Assembly (NCBI RefSeq): GCF_010093815.1
Contig: NW_022985555.1
Location: 556,186 to 620,185, forward strand
Source: Pseudovirgaria hyperparasitica
Taxonomy: Eukaryota; Ascomycota; Dothideomycetes; Acrospermales; Acrospermaceae
Reading direction: 5' to 3'
DNA length: 64,000 bases
The notes under the pieces: generated by a model
Told to the model about the DNA's origin: nothing
Database searches by the model: none
Seen by the model: only the letters and a program-made list of their open reading frames with translations
In this document: piece after piece, positions 12,148-24,548 of the stretch
How positions within the stretch are numbered: position 1 is the first letter of the stretch
Layout: every line of letters begins with the position of its first letter
Position numbers and translations under genes: made by a program

Positions 12148-13631
12148 ATGGCTGCAACTGCGATCAAGAACCACCTCCCGTCTGCCCTCCTCCCACATCA
12201 TCGCGAGTCTTCACCACCCAAAGACGACCCAAAACCCCTTCAGAAACAGTCCACACAGGAGATACACGAGGAGCGGGAGCAAGAGAAGCGGCTTGTATCA
12301 CAATGGGAAGACCACAAGCTGGCACTGAGTCCTTCTCAAGTCTCCCAGGCTCCGTCGCAGAAGCAGGTCGGCCAATCGCAAAGACACCTGCGCTGTGAGG
12401 ACTTTGACTTGGTCAAGACGCTCGGGACAGGTACGGTGTTGTCGCGAACTGCCTCCCCAGGCGATCGGACCACCTAACGTACTGCTAGGAACATTTGCCC
12501 GAGTATGGCTTGCACGGCTTGCGAATGCGAAGAGAGAAGATCGCGACAAAGTGTTTGCGCTCAAGATTCTACGGAAAGTGGATGGTATGGCTGTCCTAAC
12601 CACTACATGCACTTATCCGAGGCCTTGCAGTTGCTGACATGTGCAGTAATCCGCCTCAAACAGGTCGAACATGTGCGCAATGAGCGCAATGTACTTGCTG
12701 TGGTTGCTGGCCATCCGTTCATAACGACCATGGTCGCAAGTTTTCAAGACCAAGACTCCCTATACATACTTGTGCGTTATCCGACACGTTGCGGATAAGG
12801 ACGAGAGTGCCAAGACTGACAATTATAGCTCGATTATTGCCCTGGAGGCGAGGTTTTCAGTTATCTTCGACGAGCTCGGCGTTTTAATGAGCATACTTCA
12901 CAATTTTACGCGGCCGAGATTGTATTAGTCCTAGAGTTCCTGCACGAGCACGAAGGTGTAGCATATCGCGATCTCAAGCCGGAGAATATCCTGATAGACG
13001 CCGAAGGCCACCTCAAACTGGTCGATTTCGGATTTGCAAAGAAGGTCGATGACAGTACGTTATGCACACTCAGTGATTATTCCATGATAGATTTCTGCGA
13101 CTTTGCATCAAACATTTCACCCTGCTGACACGAGTCCCAGGAGAAACATACACGCTTTGCGGGACCCCTGAATACCTCGCCCCTGAAGTAATCCGCAACA
13201 CCGGCCACGGCTGCGCCGTCGACTGGTGGGCCTTTGGCATCCTCGTCTATGAATTCCTTGTCGGCCAGCCGCCCTTCTGGGATCAGAACCCGATGAAGAT
13301 CTACGAGCAAATCGTCGCCGGCCACGTGCGCTACCCATCCGCCATGTCTCCCGACGCACGCTCGCTGATCGCCGGCCTCTGCACCGTCGACGTCTCGAAG
13401 CGCCTCGGAAATATCAAGGGCGGCGCCAAGACCGTAAAGCAACATCCCTGGTTTAAGGGCACCGATTGGGATGCCCTCTATCATCGTCGCGTTCAGGGCC
13501 CTATTGTACCACATCTCAGAGGTCCTGCTGATACGAGAAATTTTGACGAGTATGACCCCGAGCCTGAGGGTCGGGAACCTTATACCGAGGAGCTGAGACA
13601 GCGGTGGGACGCCTCGTTTGCGGACTTCTGA
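12148..13631 (+). CDS. cAMP-dependent protein kinase catalytic subunit
   Basis: This is an AGC-family Ser/Thr kinase, the catalytic subunit of PKA in cAMP signalling. Exons 12148-12430, 12489-12584, 12647-12771, 12829-13054 and 13141-13631 give 406 residues; the introns are 58, 62, 57 and 86 bp with GT-AG ends. Visible kinase landmarks: Gly loop GTGTFARV (93-100), ATP-binding Lys120 in FALKIL, catalytic Asp216 in YRDLKPEN (the PKA form of HRD), DFG at 234-236, and [12 protein letters not shown] with the activation-loop Thr. The C-terminus ends FADF, resembling the hydrophobic FxxF motif of PKA. The first 85 residues are polar and poorly conserved, as in fungal PKA. All catalytic residues are present. 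Whether it is the main (Pka1) or second isoform cannot be told here. Confidence 0.94.
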
Positions 13632-14087
13632 TGGGCTTTTATCATACGTTTTTTGAGGCTCAAATGTTTTCACCAACATTTTTCCTTGGCTCGATTTGAA
13701 GCTGGGGCATCAGGCATTCCTCCCTTTGGTTCGATGGGACACATTCTCCAAGAAAGGGGGCTCTCTTTTTTGTTTTGGCACAGCGTAGTCAGTGAATGCA
13801 TGACAACGCTCATAGTTTTGTTTGTTTTGTTCCGATAATGGTCTCTGTGGCATGTAAAGGGCAAAGGGTTGGTTCATATCACGAGTTTGAGAACTGAACT
13901 GAATGCACATCGCGGATGGGGGGCATGTGTGGCTGTATGACCAGAATACGAATGGCATCACGGGACGAACCCGCCCTCTTGTTCTTGTTCCAAAAAGAAA
14001 AGATGATATGCTTTCTAATATGCTTTTTACTTGCCGTTCGATTCCATTCCCCCCAAAGTTTCAATCATTTCCAATCCATTCCAGCCA
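13632..14087. other. Spacer between convergent genes
   Basis: These 456 bp contain the 3' flanks of the kinase gene (plus) and the isovaleryl-CoA dehydrogenase gene (minus). T-rich stretches occur at about 13640-13830; no gene or repeat is seen. Confidence 0.6.
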
Positions 14088-15619
14088 TCAGCCCGCACGT
14101 GTCCACTCCTTATTAAACGCCCGCCCAATCACCATCCGCCGCACCTCACTCGTGCCAGCACCAATCTCATACAGCTTCGCGTCGCGCAAGATACGCCCGG
14201 CGGGGACCTCATTCATATAGCCCATCCCGCCCATAAGCTGGATAGCATCAAGCGCCACCTCCGTCGCGCGCTCCGCCGAATACAAGATTGCGCCTGCGCA
14301 GTCCTGCGTGCGGACCTCTCCATCCCCACCAGCCGCCGCACTCTTGTCCACGGCCGCGGCAACACTCATTGTGAACGCCTGGCTGGCGCGATACTTGGTG
14401 TACATGTCCGCGAGACGGGCCTGGACGAGCTGGTTATGGGCGACGGGGATGCCGAACTGGATGCGCTGGTGGGTGTAGGGGAGGACGAGGTCGAGGGCGG
14501 CTTGCATGAGGCCGAGGGGCCCGGCGGAGAGGACGAGGCGTTCGAGGTCGAGGCCGTGCATGAGGACTTTGACGCCTTTGTTGAGGGGCCCGAGGGTGTC
14601 GGAGGTGGGGACGAAGACGTTGTCGAGGATGAGCTCGCCCGTGTTGGAGCCGCGCATGCCGAGCTTGTCGAGCTTGGTGGCGACGGAGAAGCCGGGTGTG
14701 GAGGTGTTGAGGATGAAGGCTGTGATGCCGTTTTTGCCGGCTTCGGGGGTGGTTTTGGCGTAGATTATTATGTGGTGTGCGTCGGGGCCCTGGGAGGTGG
14801 AAAAGGGGGTTAGTTGGGGTTGGGGATAGATAGGGGGAGAGGGGGGGGAGGTACGTTTGTGATCCACATCTTTGTGCCGTTGAGGAGGTAGCCGCCGTCG
14901 ACTGCCTTTGCTGTGGTCTTCATGCTGACGACGTCGGAGCCGGCGGAGTGTTCGGACATGGCCAGCGCGCCGATCTTCTCGCCGGATATGAGGCCGGGCA
15001 GGTATTTCTCTTTCTGGGCTTGCGAGCCGTTGAGGACGAGCTGGTTTATGCATAATTGCGAGTGTGCGGCGTAGGAGAGGGCGATGCTACCTGGAGAGCA
15101 AGTCTGTTAGAAGGAGTGCGATGGTATTAGTCAATGGCCATACCTGATGCTCGCGATAGCTCTTCCATGACGATGCAGTGTGCCTGGTACCCCATTGCTA
15201 GCCCTCCATAGTCTGCGTCGGCAGTGATTCCGAGAAATCTGCATTTCTTGTCAGGGACTCCTTCAACATAACAGCTGATTCAGCGGTATGGGATGCCCAC
15301 CCTGCATCTCCAAACTTCTTCCACATCTCGTTGGGAAACTCATTGGTCTGATCGACTTTCTGGGCGAATTCGGGGGTGATCTCGCGCCCTGGAGGATTAG
15401 GTCAGTACAGGTACGACACAGGCCGGATTACTACTTACTACAGAACTCCTGAACAGACTCTCGCAGCTCGATCAAGTCGTCGTTGCTCGGCGCGACGAAA
15501 CCCTTGGAATGCTTCGACGAGGCCGCTCTCCGCGCATTCAGCGGGGTCAGACTGGCTCGCGGCTTGCAGATCTGGCGAAGATTGCGCGAGAGCAAGCGCG
15601 GAACAAAGGACGACGACAT
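14088..15619 (-). CDS. Isovaleryl-CoA dehydrogenase, mitochondrial
   Basis: This FAD enzyme oxidises isovaleryl-CoA to 3-methylcrotonyl-CoA in leucine breakdown. Five exons (15619-15439, 15388-15301, 15238-15144, 15090-14855, 14789-14088) give 433 residues; introns are 50-65 bp. The N-terminus has Arg, Ser and Ala but few acids, as a mitochondrial presequence should ([19 protein letters not shown]). Family landmarks: [23 protein letters not shown] and [13 protein letters not shown]. The catalytic base is Glu283 in [14 protein letters not shown], the position that marks isovaleryl-CoA dehydrogenase rather than short- or medium-chain enzymes. Its product is the substrate of the carboxylase encoded divergently next door, which supports the call. 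Confidence 0.96.
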
Positions 15620-15936
15620 CGCGAGAGGACCTGAAGTGAATTACAAGAAAAAGATGAGGATGTTGAGCCGCTTGCCAGGAGACAGCGGGTTAAGAAGCGC
15701 GGAAACATAACACACGACAGGACCGACGTCAACCGGGACCCGCACCTTGACTAGCGCTTCCCCACATTTTCCCCAGCTCGGGGGCTGAGCCGACGGTAGC
15801 CGCGATGTTTGGACCCTGGCGCGGGTACAACGTAACTAACGTCTTGTCACTTTGACTTGTGTCTTGACTTCGTCTCGTTAAATGCTCACACTTCGCCCAA
15901 GCTAATACTCTTGCAATCAATCTACACGTCTCTGCA
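15620..15936. promoter_or_regulatory. Shared divergent promoter of the leucine-breakdown pair
   Basis: Only 317 bp separate the start codons of isovaleryl-CoA dehydrogenase and the carboxylase beta subunit, so both are probably driven from this one region. It holds GC-rich patches with CAGCTCGGGGGCTG (short inverted arms CAGC/GCTG) near 15774 and a CTTGACTTCGTCTCG stretch near the carboxylase side. No known regulator site can be named with confidence. Confidence 0.6.
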
Positions 15937-17747
15937 ATGGTTGCCAAAGCTCCGTCCAAGGAGGTGCTGAGCCTCCTCCGCCGCTCTACAATCTCGTCGC
16001 CGTCGAGACGCGCGCTATGCCCTCACATCACTACCCCCGTTGGTCCCCGCATACAAGTAGCATCAGTTGCTCGCCGCACCGTTGCTACGCATACGTACTC
16101 GCACCATGCCCACGCCATATCGACCCTACCCAACACGGTAGACACCTCGTCGGCCGAGTTCAAGGAAAACAAGGCAACAATGGAGGAATTGACAGCCAAC
16201 CTAGCCGACTTGCACGCCAAGGTCGCGCAGGGCGGCTCTGCAAAAGCACGAGAGAAGCACGTCGCGCGAGGCAAGATGCTGCCCAGAGATCGAGTCACGG
16301 TGCTGATCGATCCGGGGACGTCGTTTCTGGAGCTCTCGGCCATGGCGGGCCATGAGCTGTATCCGGGCGAGGAGGTGCCGTCGGGCGGCATCATCACGGG
16401 CATCGGCACGGTCGAGGGCGTGATGTGCATGATTGTAGCCAACGACAGCACCGTCAAGGGCGGCACGTACTACCCCATCACCGTCAAGAAACATCTCCGC
16501 GCCCAGACCATCGCGCAGGAGAACCGCCTGCCGTGTATCTATCTCGTCGACTCGGGCGGCGCAAACCTGCCTCACCAGGCCGACGTCTTCCCAGACAAGG
16601 AGCACTTTGGCCGCATCTTCTACAACCAGGCCCGCAGTACGTACTTGCTGAGATCTTGTTCCATCATACACGCTCTAACCACCCAACAGTGTCCGCCCAA
16701 GGCATCCCCCAAATCTCCATCGTCATGGGCCCCTGCACCGCCGGCGGCGCCTACGTGCCCAGCATGTCGGACGAATCCATCATCGTCGCCAACCAAGGCC
16801 ACATCTTCCTCGCCGGACCGCCCCTCGTCAAAGCCGCAACCGGCGAAATCATCTCCGCCGAAGACCTCGGCGGCGGCGCCCTACACACCAGCACCTCCGG
16901 CGTAGCAGACTACCTCGCCGTCGACGACGCCCACGCCCTCGTCCTCGCCCGCCGCTCCATCAGCAACCTCAACTGGCCCAAACCCATCCCATCCCCACCC
17001 ACCCCGCAAGACCCCCTCTACCCACCCTCCGACCTCGCCGGCATAGTCGGCACCAACCCACGCCGCCAAATCGCCATGCACGACGTCATATCCCGCATCG
17101 TCGACCGCTCCGCCCTCGCCGAATTCAAGCCCTCCTACGGCTCCACCCTCATCACCGGCTTCGCCTCCATCCACGCCCACAAAGTCGGCATCCTCGCGAA
17201 CAACGGCATCCTCTTCTCCGAAGCCAGCCTCAAGGCAACCCACTTCATCCAGCTCTGCACCGCCCGCAACATCCCCCTCGTCTTCCTGCAGAACATCTCC
17301 GGCTTCATGGTCGGTGCGGCCGCGGAGGCGGGCGGCATTGCGAAGAACGGCGCGAAGCTCGTCACGGCGGTCGCCTGTGCGGATGTGCCTAAATTCACGG
17401 TTGTGGTGGGGAGTAGTGCCGGTGCGGGCAACTACGGGATGTGTGGACGGGCGTACGGGCCGCGCTTCCTGTGGACGTGGCCGAATGCGCGGACGGGCGT
17501 GATGGGCGCGGAGCAGTTGGGTAGTGTGATGCGGGCGGTTGGGAAGGGTGGGGAGGAGGTGCGGGGGTTGGAGGAGAGGGTGGAGAGGGAGAGTAGGGCG
17601 TTGTTTGGGAGTGCGAGGGGTTGGGATGATGGGGTTATTCCGCCGGAGCATACGAGGAGGGTTTTGGGCATGGGGCTGCAGGCTGCGTGTGGGGTTGTTG
17701 GGCAGAGGGATGGTGAGGATACGCGGTTTGGGGTGTTTAGGATGTAG
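15937..17747 (+). CDS. Methylcrotonoyl-CoA carboxylase beta subunit, mitochondrial
   Basis: This carboxyltransferase subunit moves carboxybiotin onto 3-methylcrotonyl-CoA, the step after isovaleryl-CoA dehydrogenase. Exons 15937-16636 and 16690-17747 join across a 53-bp intron (GTACGT...AACAG), splitting a Met codon, to give 585 residues. The N-terminus is Arg/Ser-rich and acid-poor, fitting mitochondrial import. Carboxyltransferase signatures: [52 protein letters not shown] with the oxyanion-hole glycines, and [19 protein letters not shown] in the second half. The biotin-bearing alpha subunit, often clustered with these two genes in fungi, is not within this window. Confidence 0.95.
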
Positions 17748-18111
17748 GATGTAGGAGAAAGGGGGTTCAAAGGGGGGGAGGTGGATGGATGGATGGAATG
17801 GATAAAAAGGAAAGGACTGATGTTGTTCTATTCCCGTGCCGGTTGGTATCACGTCTGTTCTGCTATGCACTGCTCTGCTCTGCTCTGCTCTGCTCTCTGC
17901 TGTCCTGCCTGTCCTTGTCGTGTCCCGTACCGTCCATGTACCCATCGATTACAAATATATCCCATCCCAGCCGTGCAGGAAACACACGCACGCAAGTCAC
18001 GCCTCCAACGCCCTGCAATGACAATGACAATGAGAACAATACAAGCATAATCCCATTAACCCCAGTCCGCCGTCTCGACACACATCGACATGCCCACCAG
18101 AAGACCCACAC
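17748..18111. other. Spacer between convergent genes with a (CTCTG)n tract
   Basis: These are 364 bp of 3' flanks for the carboxylase (plus) and Ssk1 (minus) genes. A short CTCTG-type pentamer repeat lies at about 17868-17893. The long plus-strand frame running from here into the next gene is its antisense shadow. Confidence 0.55.
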
Positions 18112-20233
18112 TCAACTCGCGCTCGAATCGCCCTTATCATGCCCAGTCTCATGCCCAGTCGTGGTCGTGGTGCTACTGCTCTCAGCGCCCTCCTCGACCA
18201 GCTTCTTGAGCGCGCTGCTCTTCTTATCCCTGCCCATGCCGGCCTTGCCTTTGCCCTTGAAGCTGTCCGACTGCGCGGCAAAGTCCTTCCATTTGCGCCA
18301 GCCGTCAAAGTCGATGAGAGCCTGCATGCAGCCCCACTCCTTGATCTTCTGCTCGAGCCAGAGGAAGTTGACGGGCTGTAGGTTTATGTTAGCTTGGCTC
18401 TACAGAGGAGGGAGAAAGAACGGAGGGAGGCAAGAAAGGGTAGTGGTTTACTTTGGTCAGGAAATCGTTGCAGCCGGCGGCCAGGGCCTCGTGTCGATCA
18501 CTCTGCAACGAGCTGGCCGTCAGCGCGACGATGATGACAGGACTCTTGAAGAGACCGCCGTCGCCCAATCGGTCTGCCTCGACGAGCTCGCCCCTCTCGC
18601 CCTCGGGCCCCATCGTCGGCGCTACGCTGCTCGCGCTGCTGAACACGCCTATGCTATTCACGCGCTCCAGCCGCCGAATCTCCTTTGTCGCTTCCAGGCC
18701 ATTCATGATCGGCAATTGGATGTCCATGAGCACGAGATGGAAGCCACCGGCACGCCATTTGGTGACTGCCTCCCGCCCGTTCATGGCGCGCTGCCAGCGT
18801 ACTTTCAGGCGCTCCATGAACGCGCCCAGAACTCGCAAATTGATCATGTTGTCTTCCACAATCAGCACGTTGATGGGCGGGACGGCATTGTCGAGGAGGC
18901 CGGAGCTCAGCGAGTGGGAGCCGTCGACGCCATCTTTGCCTGCCTTTGTACGCTTGCGGCCTTTCATGCCGGGCCTGGGCGACGAAACTCGTGGAATGGG
19001 AGGTGTGGACGCAGCGGGCTTGACGGGCTCGACAGGTGCGGGCGGCGTGGGAAGGGGTTGGGCTGTCGCAGGGGCAGCGTGTTGCATGGCATCGGAGTGG
19101 GAAGAGTCGTGGCGTTGGCCGCGAGGGCGGATTGAGCTGTTGCTGATTGCGTTTGCGGCCATAGTTGTAGGTGAAGAGGTGTGATGGCGGCCAATCTTGG
19201 GACGGTGGGAGTGGGTTCTCTTGCGCTCGCCCCCTGGTGATGGGAGAGGGGGAAGATAGCCAGTGCCTAGGACTGTCATGGATCGTTCAGGGTGCGAGGA
19301 CCTGCTCTCGTGGGAGACAGTGGATCCGCCTGCTGGCGATGGTATGAGCACTGGAGGCATAGGCGGAAAGTATTCTCCTCCATTCTCCAGCGGACGTGCC
19401 GTCTCTTGGTCATAGTATCCGTGATGCGACGCTACTCGCGGCGACGGCTTTGGGGTTCTTTTGTGGGGCACATCGATTATCAGCGCCTCTTCGACAGTCT
19501 GGCCGCCTGGAAACGTCGCATCCAGCACTCTGCATATCTCTTCCTCCGGACCCAGAGTTCTATCCTGTGACTTCTGATTGTGTTCTCGTGGCAGGATGCG
19601 CAGAGTGACGTCTGGTGAATCGAAGCTTCTACCCAGCGAGTTGGCATACTTTCTCAATATCATGTCCCGCACGTCATCGACCAGGTCATCAGTCTTGATC
19701 TGCACCAGTGTTGCTGAGGCATGGGGCCGCTTAACCCATATCTTGCGATGCGTCGGGGTCATGGCGGTTGGGACGGACGGCGAGGGCTCTTGTAGCGTGA
19801 CGACTGGAGTGATCTCACGAGTCTCAGACGTGACGTTGGACTCGCTGGAGAGTTGCAAGTCGCTAACAGGAGTGCTATCGTCGTGGTGACGGGCGTGCAG
19901 GTCTGTTGAGCTCAAGCTCCCAGGAGCGCTCGGCGGGAGGAGGATCTGGCTGTCGACAACGGTCTCGGCAGAGGGATGTCGCAGCTCATGCTCAAGCAGA
20001 AGCGAGACGGCAGGCTTCTGCTTGTCGAGATTGGAGTGGCTGGAGTCGCTGGCCGAGTCTCCTGTCGGCCTTGTTGTGATGGCAGAAGAGAGCTTTCCCA
20101 TGGAGGCTGAAGGCCGAAGTTGAGGCAGGATGGCGGCGGCCTTAGGCAGCTTGCTTTCCGCCGCCGGGGCCACAGACGAGCGCCTCAGTAGGCGGATCCT
20201 CGCGTTGTGGAAGCGCGTCTTGAAATCAGGCAT
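18112..20233 (-). CDS. SSK1: Ssk1-type response regulator of the HOG osmostress pathway
   Basis: This takes phosphate from the histidine phosphorelay and, when unphosphorylated, activates the Ssk2/22 MAPKKK above Hog1. Exons 20233-18452 and 18375-18112 join in phase 0 across a 76-bp intron to give 681 residues. The first 440 residues are largely disordered, apart from a structured-looking part near 150-260. The receiver domain starts at VLIVEDNMINLRVLG; the phospho-acceptor is Asp504 in VLMDIQLPIMNGLEA; and the invariant Lys lies in DFLTKPVN, completed only by splicing. A 30-40 residue Gly/Ser-rich insert interrupts the receiver after the phospho-Asp strand, which is characteristic of Ssk1 rather than Skn7. 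The tail is Lys- and Ser-rich. Confidence 0.93.
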
Positions 20234-20963
20234 GCTCCATTGATGAATGACAAAGGAAGCGTAAAAGCCGGAAATGAGATGAGATGAGATGCAGGAATGA
20301 AGAGGGAGAGATAGAGTTGTAGAGTAGTGTGTGTGTGTGTGTGGCGGCCAGCAGCAACAGCAGCAGCAATAGCAAGCATCAACAGCTAATACACTGCTAT
20401 TACAGGTTTATTACTATCACTATTACATGGATACACTTCACTCTGCCAACCTTCTCCTACACAGTCACAGTAACTTAATTACAGGGAATCGGCTCCCACA
20501 ATCGTCGATCCACCCACAACTCAATCGTGCATCTCCATCTTCCCACATCACCGTCTCCATAACAAGACCGACTTATCCCACTTGGCACTCTTCCCGGACA
20601 TCTACTGTCCAATCGGATTTCTTCCACGCCCGCATCTTCTCCTCCATCTCCATCTCGCCATCGTGAAATGCTCTGACCATCGGTGGTACTCGTTGACGCG
20701 ACGCGGCCCGTGTTTCTGTCTGACTAATCACGCTATGTGAACTTAATACACTACAATTGTTGTCTATATCGAGCGGTATACTACATACTCTATCATAAGA
20801 TTCAGTTTACTTGTTCGCAAGCTGTCACTGCTAATTATCTTATAGTCTGACGGCTTCATAGACATTGCCACTAACAATACTACTACCAGCGCCACGTCTA
20901 AGCATACATCGATGTTCGGGGAGATATCCTCAGTACTAAGCGCTCCCTCCTATAGGTCCAACT
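20234..20963. other. Intergenic: Ssk1 promoter and 3' flank of the zinc-cluster gene
   Basis: These are 730 bp upstream of the Ssk1 start and downstream of the transcription factor stop. A (GT)n run lies at about 20327-20342, followed by a CAGCAG-rich patch at 20349-20370. No gene is supported. Confidence 0.5.
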
Positions 20964-23409
20964 TCACAACCCAATATCTGCATCTACATCTACATCAAAC
21001 CCGTTCCACGTCTCCGTCTGAAAGTCTTGCACTAAATGCTCCCACTCACCCCAATTCAACGGCGTCGTCGCCGGTCCAGACGACATATCCATATATCCTC
21101 CAGCATCACCACTACCACCAAATGATGGCGTGCTAATCGCCGCCGCATCGAGCCCAGTAAACACATCTGACGGTGTTGTCTCTATTGTGGCTGGTGTCTG
21201 CATGGTGGCTGGCGTTTGATAGAAATTGTTGCCGAGCTCGATCGATGTGTGCTGCTGCGCCATGTACGCGCTCGACGGATACTGCTCTGTAGTAGTCGAG
21301 CCAAAGAAGTCTGGATATGCTTCGACATGCGTCTCCGTAGCTACCTTTGACGGTGACTCTGCGCTCTTCGCCCTCGCTGCGTGTCGTCGTTGTGATCTCA
21401 AGTCGAGAATGTATCGTGGCGGGCCGTTACCACTTCCCACTATGGTATACGCATCACGCCCGTTTGCTGCTTCAAAGGCCGCCCATGCCTGCAATGTCAG
21501 ACCGCCCACTGCAACATGCAGCGCCCGTTTTGTCTGTGCGATTATCTCGGGATGCAGACTGTATGACACTCCAATCGCCCTCCATGCCTTGTTGACATCT
21601 TCGCCGCTTGTTCGTTGTCGCAACTCGCCGAGCAGGTAGATGAACGGCTGCCATTGGAATTGTCGCACCACATGCCACCGGAACCTCTCAATGATCGGTG
21701 ATTGCTGAATCAGCGTGTCATATTCCACAATCTGGATCGCAATAAGAAATTGCGTCTCCTCGCTCAGGCCTGCGCCGCGTGGCGACTCTTGCGGCCCTTC
21801 ACCGTTCTGCCCGAGGCGGTGCGCACGAAGAAAGGTCATAAACCGCATCTTTGCCATGACCGAACGCACAACAGCAAACGCGAGGAAATGCACCGGAACT
21901 GACATGTCGGCATGGCGAAGGTACTTCCGCTCAAACATATCCTCGAGTTCATCAATCGAAAGCTGCTTCTCCTCTTTCGACACATTCGCTGACATGAGAC
22001 TGACCCACGCACCATGGTATGCCGATGCAGGCGTCCGTTTCCTCAGCCAGTCGCCAATCTCATACCGCACGCGAGGAAATATCATCTCAGTCGGTCCCAC
22101 GCTTTCAAGAGGCGGCTCTTGCATGTTCGGATTCAACGCAGTGTCTTCGATGTTGAGCGGCATGAGCGTGTCCCAGAGCAGAGTCGCCCCTCCACAGCCT
22201 GCCATTTCGCCTGCGCGCGCATCTTGTATCACCATCTCCCACCAAAGCCTTCGACGCAGTTCAGTCTGGAAAATGGAGAGTCCGAGCTTGCTTCCATCAC
22301 GATGCAGTCCCATCCTCTGCCCGATGCGAACGGCTATGCCCGTCAATGCCCAGAAAGATTTGGGATCCCATTGGCCGTGCATCGCAAACTATGCCAGCTC
22401 GTCAGCCTCGTCATGCGCCATCGTATCTGCATCATGAAGCCATACTTACTAAGAAGATTTGGAACGCTTGCAGCGTCACGAGTTCCGAGGTCCGCAAAAG
22501 GCCTGCATTGGCCAAAGCCTGCTGCACTGCGAACCGATATCTCGTCTGAAGTACTGATTTAGGCTCGCCGGTCATATACTCGCACTCTTCATTCGACAAT
22601 GACACGATAGCAGCAAAGTATACCACAAACATCAGTGCCTCTGTACTTTTCGTTAGATTGATCAGGTTAGACGTAGCTTCTAGGATAGTTTGTTGAGCGG
22701 TAGGCACATGAAGGACCTTGACCATAGGATTCACGTTTTCTAAGAATTTCTGCCATAGCTGAAATATCACCACCGGCGACGGATGCAATGCCGTCAAGCT
22801 GATCGCTTGTCGTCGATGCCGTAATAACCAGTCTGATGCGTCGGGCGAAACACTTCCAGGTGTATCAAAAGGCAGATCATCGCTCTCCGACTCCGTTGAT
22901 TCTTCGAGAATCTCCTTTGAGTACTCCTGACCTACATCTGCGTACAGCTGATTGGCGAGATATCGAGTATTGTCTTTGTCCCCAATCACCATACCGTACT
23001 CCAGACCAGGAGAATCCAAGTCCGTATCGGGTGTTTTCTCGCCCGCCAAAGTGACATTTCCCAGGCGTGCGGTCGCAGTGCCCGAGTCTCCCTGTTCGGA
23101 GCTTTGCTGCTCATCGCCATCAAGACGCACCCCAAGTCTCGTCAATAGCTCTTCATACCGTTTCAGCTTCAACACCAGGTCTGTCTCCGGCGGCTTCTCG
23201 CCTCTTTTCCGGCGGCGCGGCGGTGCAGGCGCTATATATACGCATTCAACCCGAGCCTTTGTACAATTCGTGCAGCCACCTACGAGACGATCGCAACGGA
23301 CCTTGCGCCGCGAGCAGAGCACGCACGCGTACGGCTTCACAGACGTTGGCCCCGAAGGCCTCCTGCCATCATCTGTCGGGGCAGCCGTCTGTCGATCCCG
23401 TGCTGACAT
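20964..23409 (-). CDS. Zn2Cys6 fungal transcription factor
   Basis: This is a fungal-specific DNA-binding regulator. Exons 23409-22450 and 22388-20964 join in phase 0 over a 61-bp intron (GTAAGT donor, TAG acceptor), giving 794 residues. The binuclear zinc cluster lies at residues 29-56 with spacing C-x2-C-x6-C-x6-C-x2-C-x6-C, followed by a basic Arg/Lys linker and a short Leu-rich coil (LVLKLKRYEELLTRLGVRL) for dimerisation. The middle holds the fungal_trans domain, with LTGIAVRIGQRMGLHRDG and ELRRRLWWEMVIQDAR as its recognisable core, reached only after splicing. The last 90 residues are Thr/Gly-rich and acidic, like an activation region. The target pathway is unknown; neighbours give no clear hint. 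Confidence 0.92.
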
Positions 23410-24548
23410 CTCGAGGATATAGATACGTCTTAATCCACTGTGTGGAAGGTCTGAATAGAGAGGCTCCTGTCAAGCACATGCAGATTGCAGAGAGCGCATG
23501 GCGGTTTGAGAGTCCGCTGGTCCGGTTCGGTGCTAGACACCTAGATTGAAACCTTCTGCTAGGGCTTGAGAGCTGATTGTAGCCAGCTACATGGTTACGA
23601 CGGCGATACGAGGGCGGTAGAGAGCATAGTCATCGCTCTAGCGTGCCCAGCTGTGTATAAGCCGCTCGCTAATCGTAGATACCGTAGCATACTAGGTGAA
23701 GGATTCGACCGTTTGATGAGGGGCCATTGTTGGTCCGTTGGTTGGTGTTGGCTCCTAATTTGGTGCTTGTGCGCCTTGATCCATGGATCTGGATCCACGT
23801 GTCCGTATCAGGTAAAGGCAAGGCGTGGCCGGACGCACAGTCGGGTCAGGGTAGAAGAAACTGCTAATATTTAGCCTAATCTTTGCAACAGACATGCATA
23901 TTGCGATGATGCACGACATGCGAATATGTGCAAGTACATGTTTGAAACATGTGTATGCACGTACTTCCGAGGTGCTGACTGACGATTCGTACAAAGGACA
24001 AATTTGCCATGCTACATCTAATCCCAATACCTCCTCCTGTAAGGCATCTCGGATCTATCATCATCTCTACGCCAGAACGATCTAACAAAGGACACTAAGC
24101 ATGGCTGCCAATTGAAGATGATATATCAAACTCTTTAGATGGCCATCACATGCACTACTACCTTACAGACGATCACTCCTCGATGACCATGACCAAGTTG
24201 ACATTGCTCAGGCACGAGGATGCACATGTACAGACATGACTGTGCTATGTTGACAGTTTATTCTGATTTCATATTCCCCATCGATTCCTCGCCCCGCGAG
24301 AAATAGCCCTCACAGTGTACGAGGCAGGCATGTCGACAGTGTCAGCAACCGTTATGAAATACCTAGGTGTATTGATGCCATGGCGGCGAAAAGGGGTATA
24401 GTGTAACTAAATGAAGTTCTAGAGTACAAATCAAAGAAAACGAAAACTAAAAGTCACCCATACGAACAGACAGGGTCAACCGCGACAAGCACATCGTTGT
24501 CACATGCCATCAATTCATCAAAGATCATCTCCAACGAGCCAGTCTCCC
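23410..24548. other. Intergenic: promoter of the zinc-cluster gene and 3' flank of the AlkB-like gene
   Basis: These are 1.14 kb with only short overlapping frames. I see no conserved coding sequence, RNA gene or repeat. An inverted ATGGATC/GATCCA pair near 23780-23795 is short and probably chance. Confidence 0.5.

Noticed and set aside
14031-14813. 260-codon plus-strand frame
   Set aside because: Antisense of isovaleryl-CoA dehydrogenase exon 5.
16881-17945. 354-codon minus-strand frame
   Set aside because: Antisense of the carboxylase beta gene in GC-rich codon-biased DNA.
17789-19135. 448-codon plus-strand frame
   Set aside because: It lies mostly opposite the Ssk1 gene, whose receiver domain is certain; no recognisable features of its own.
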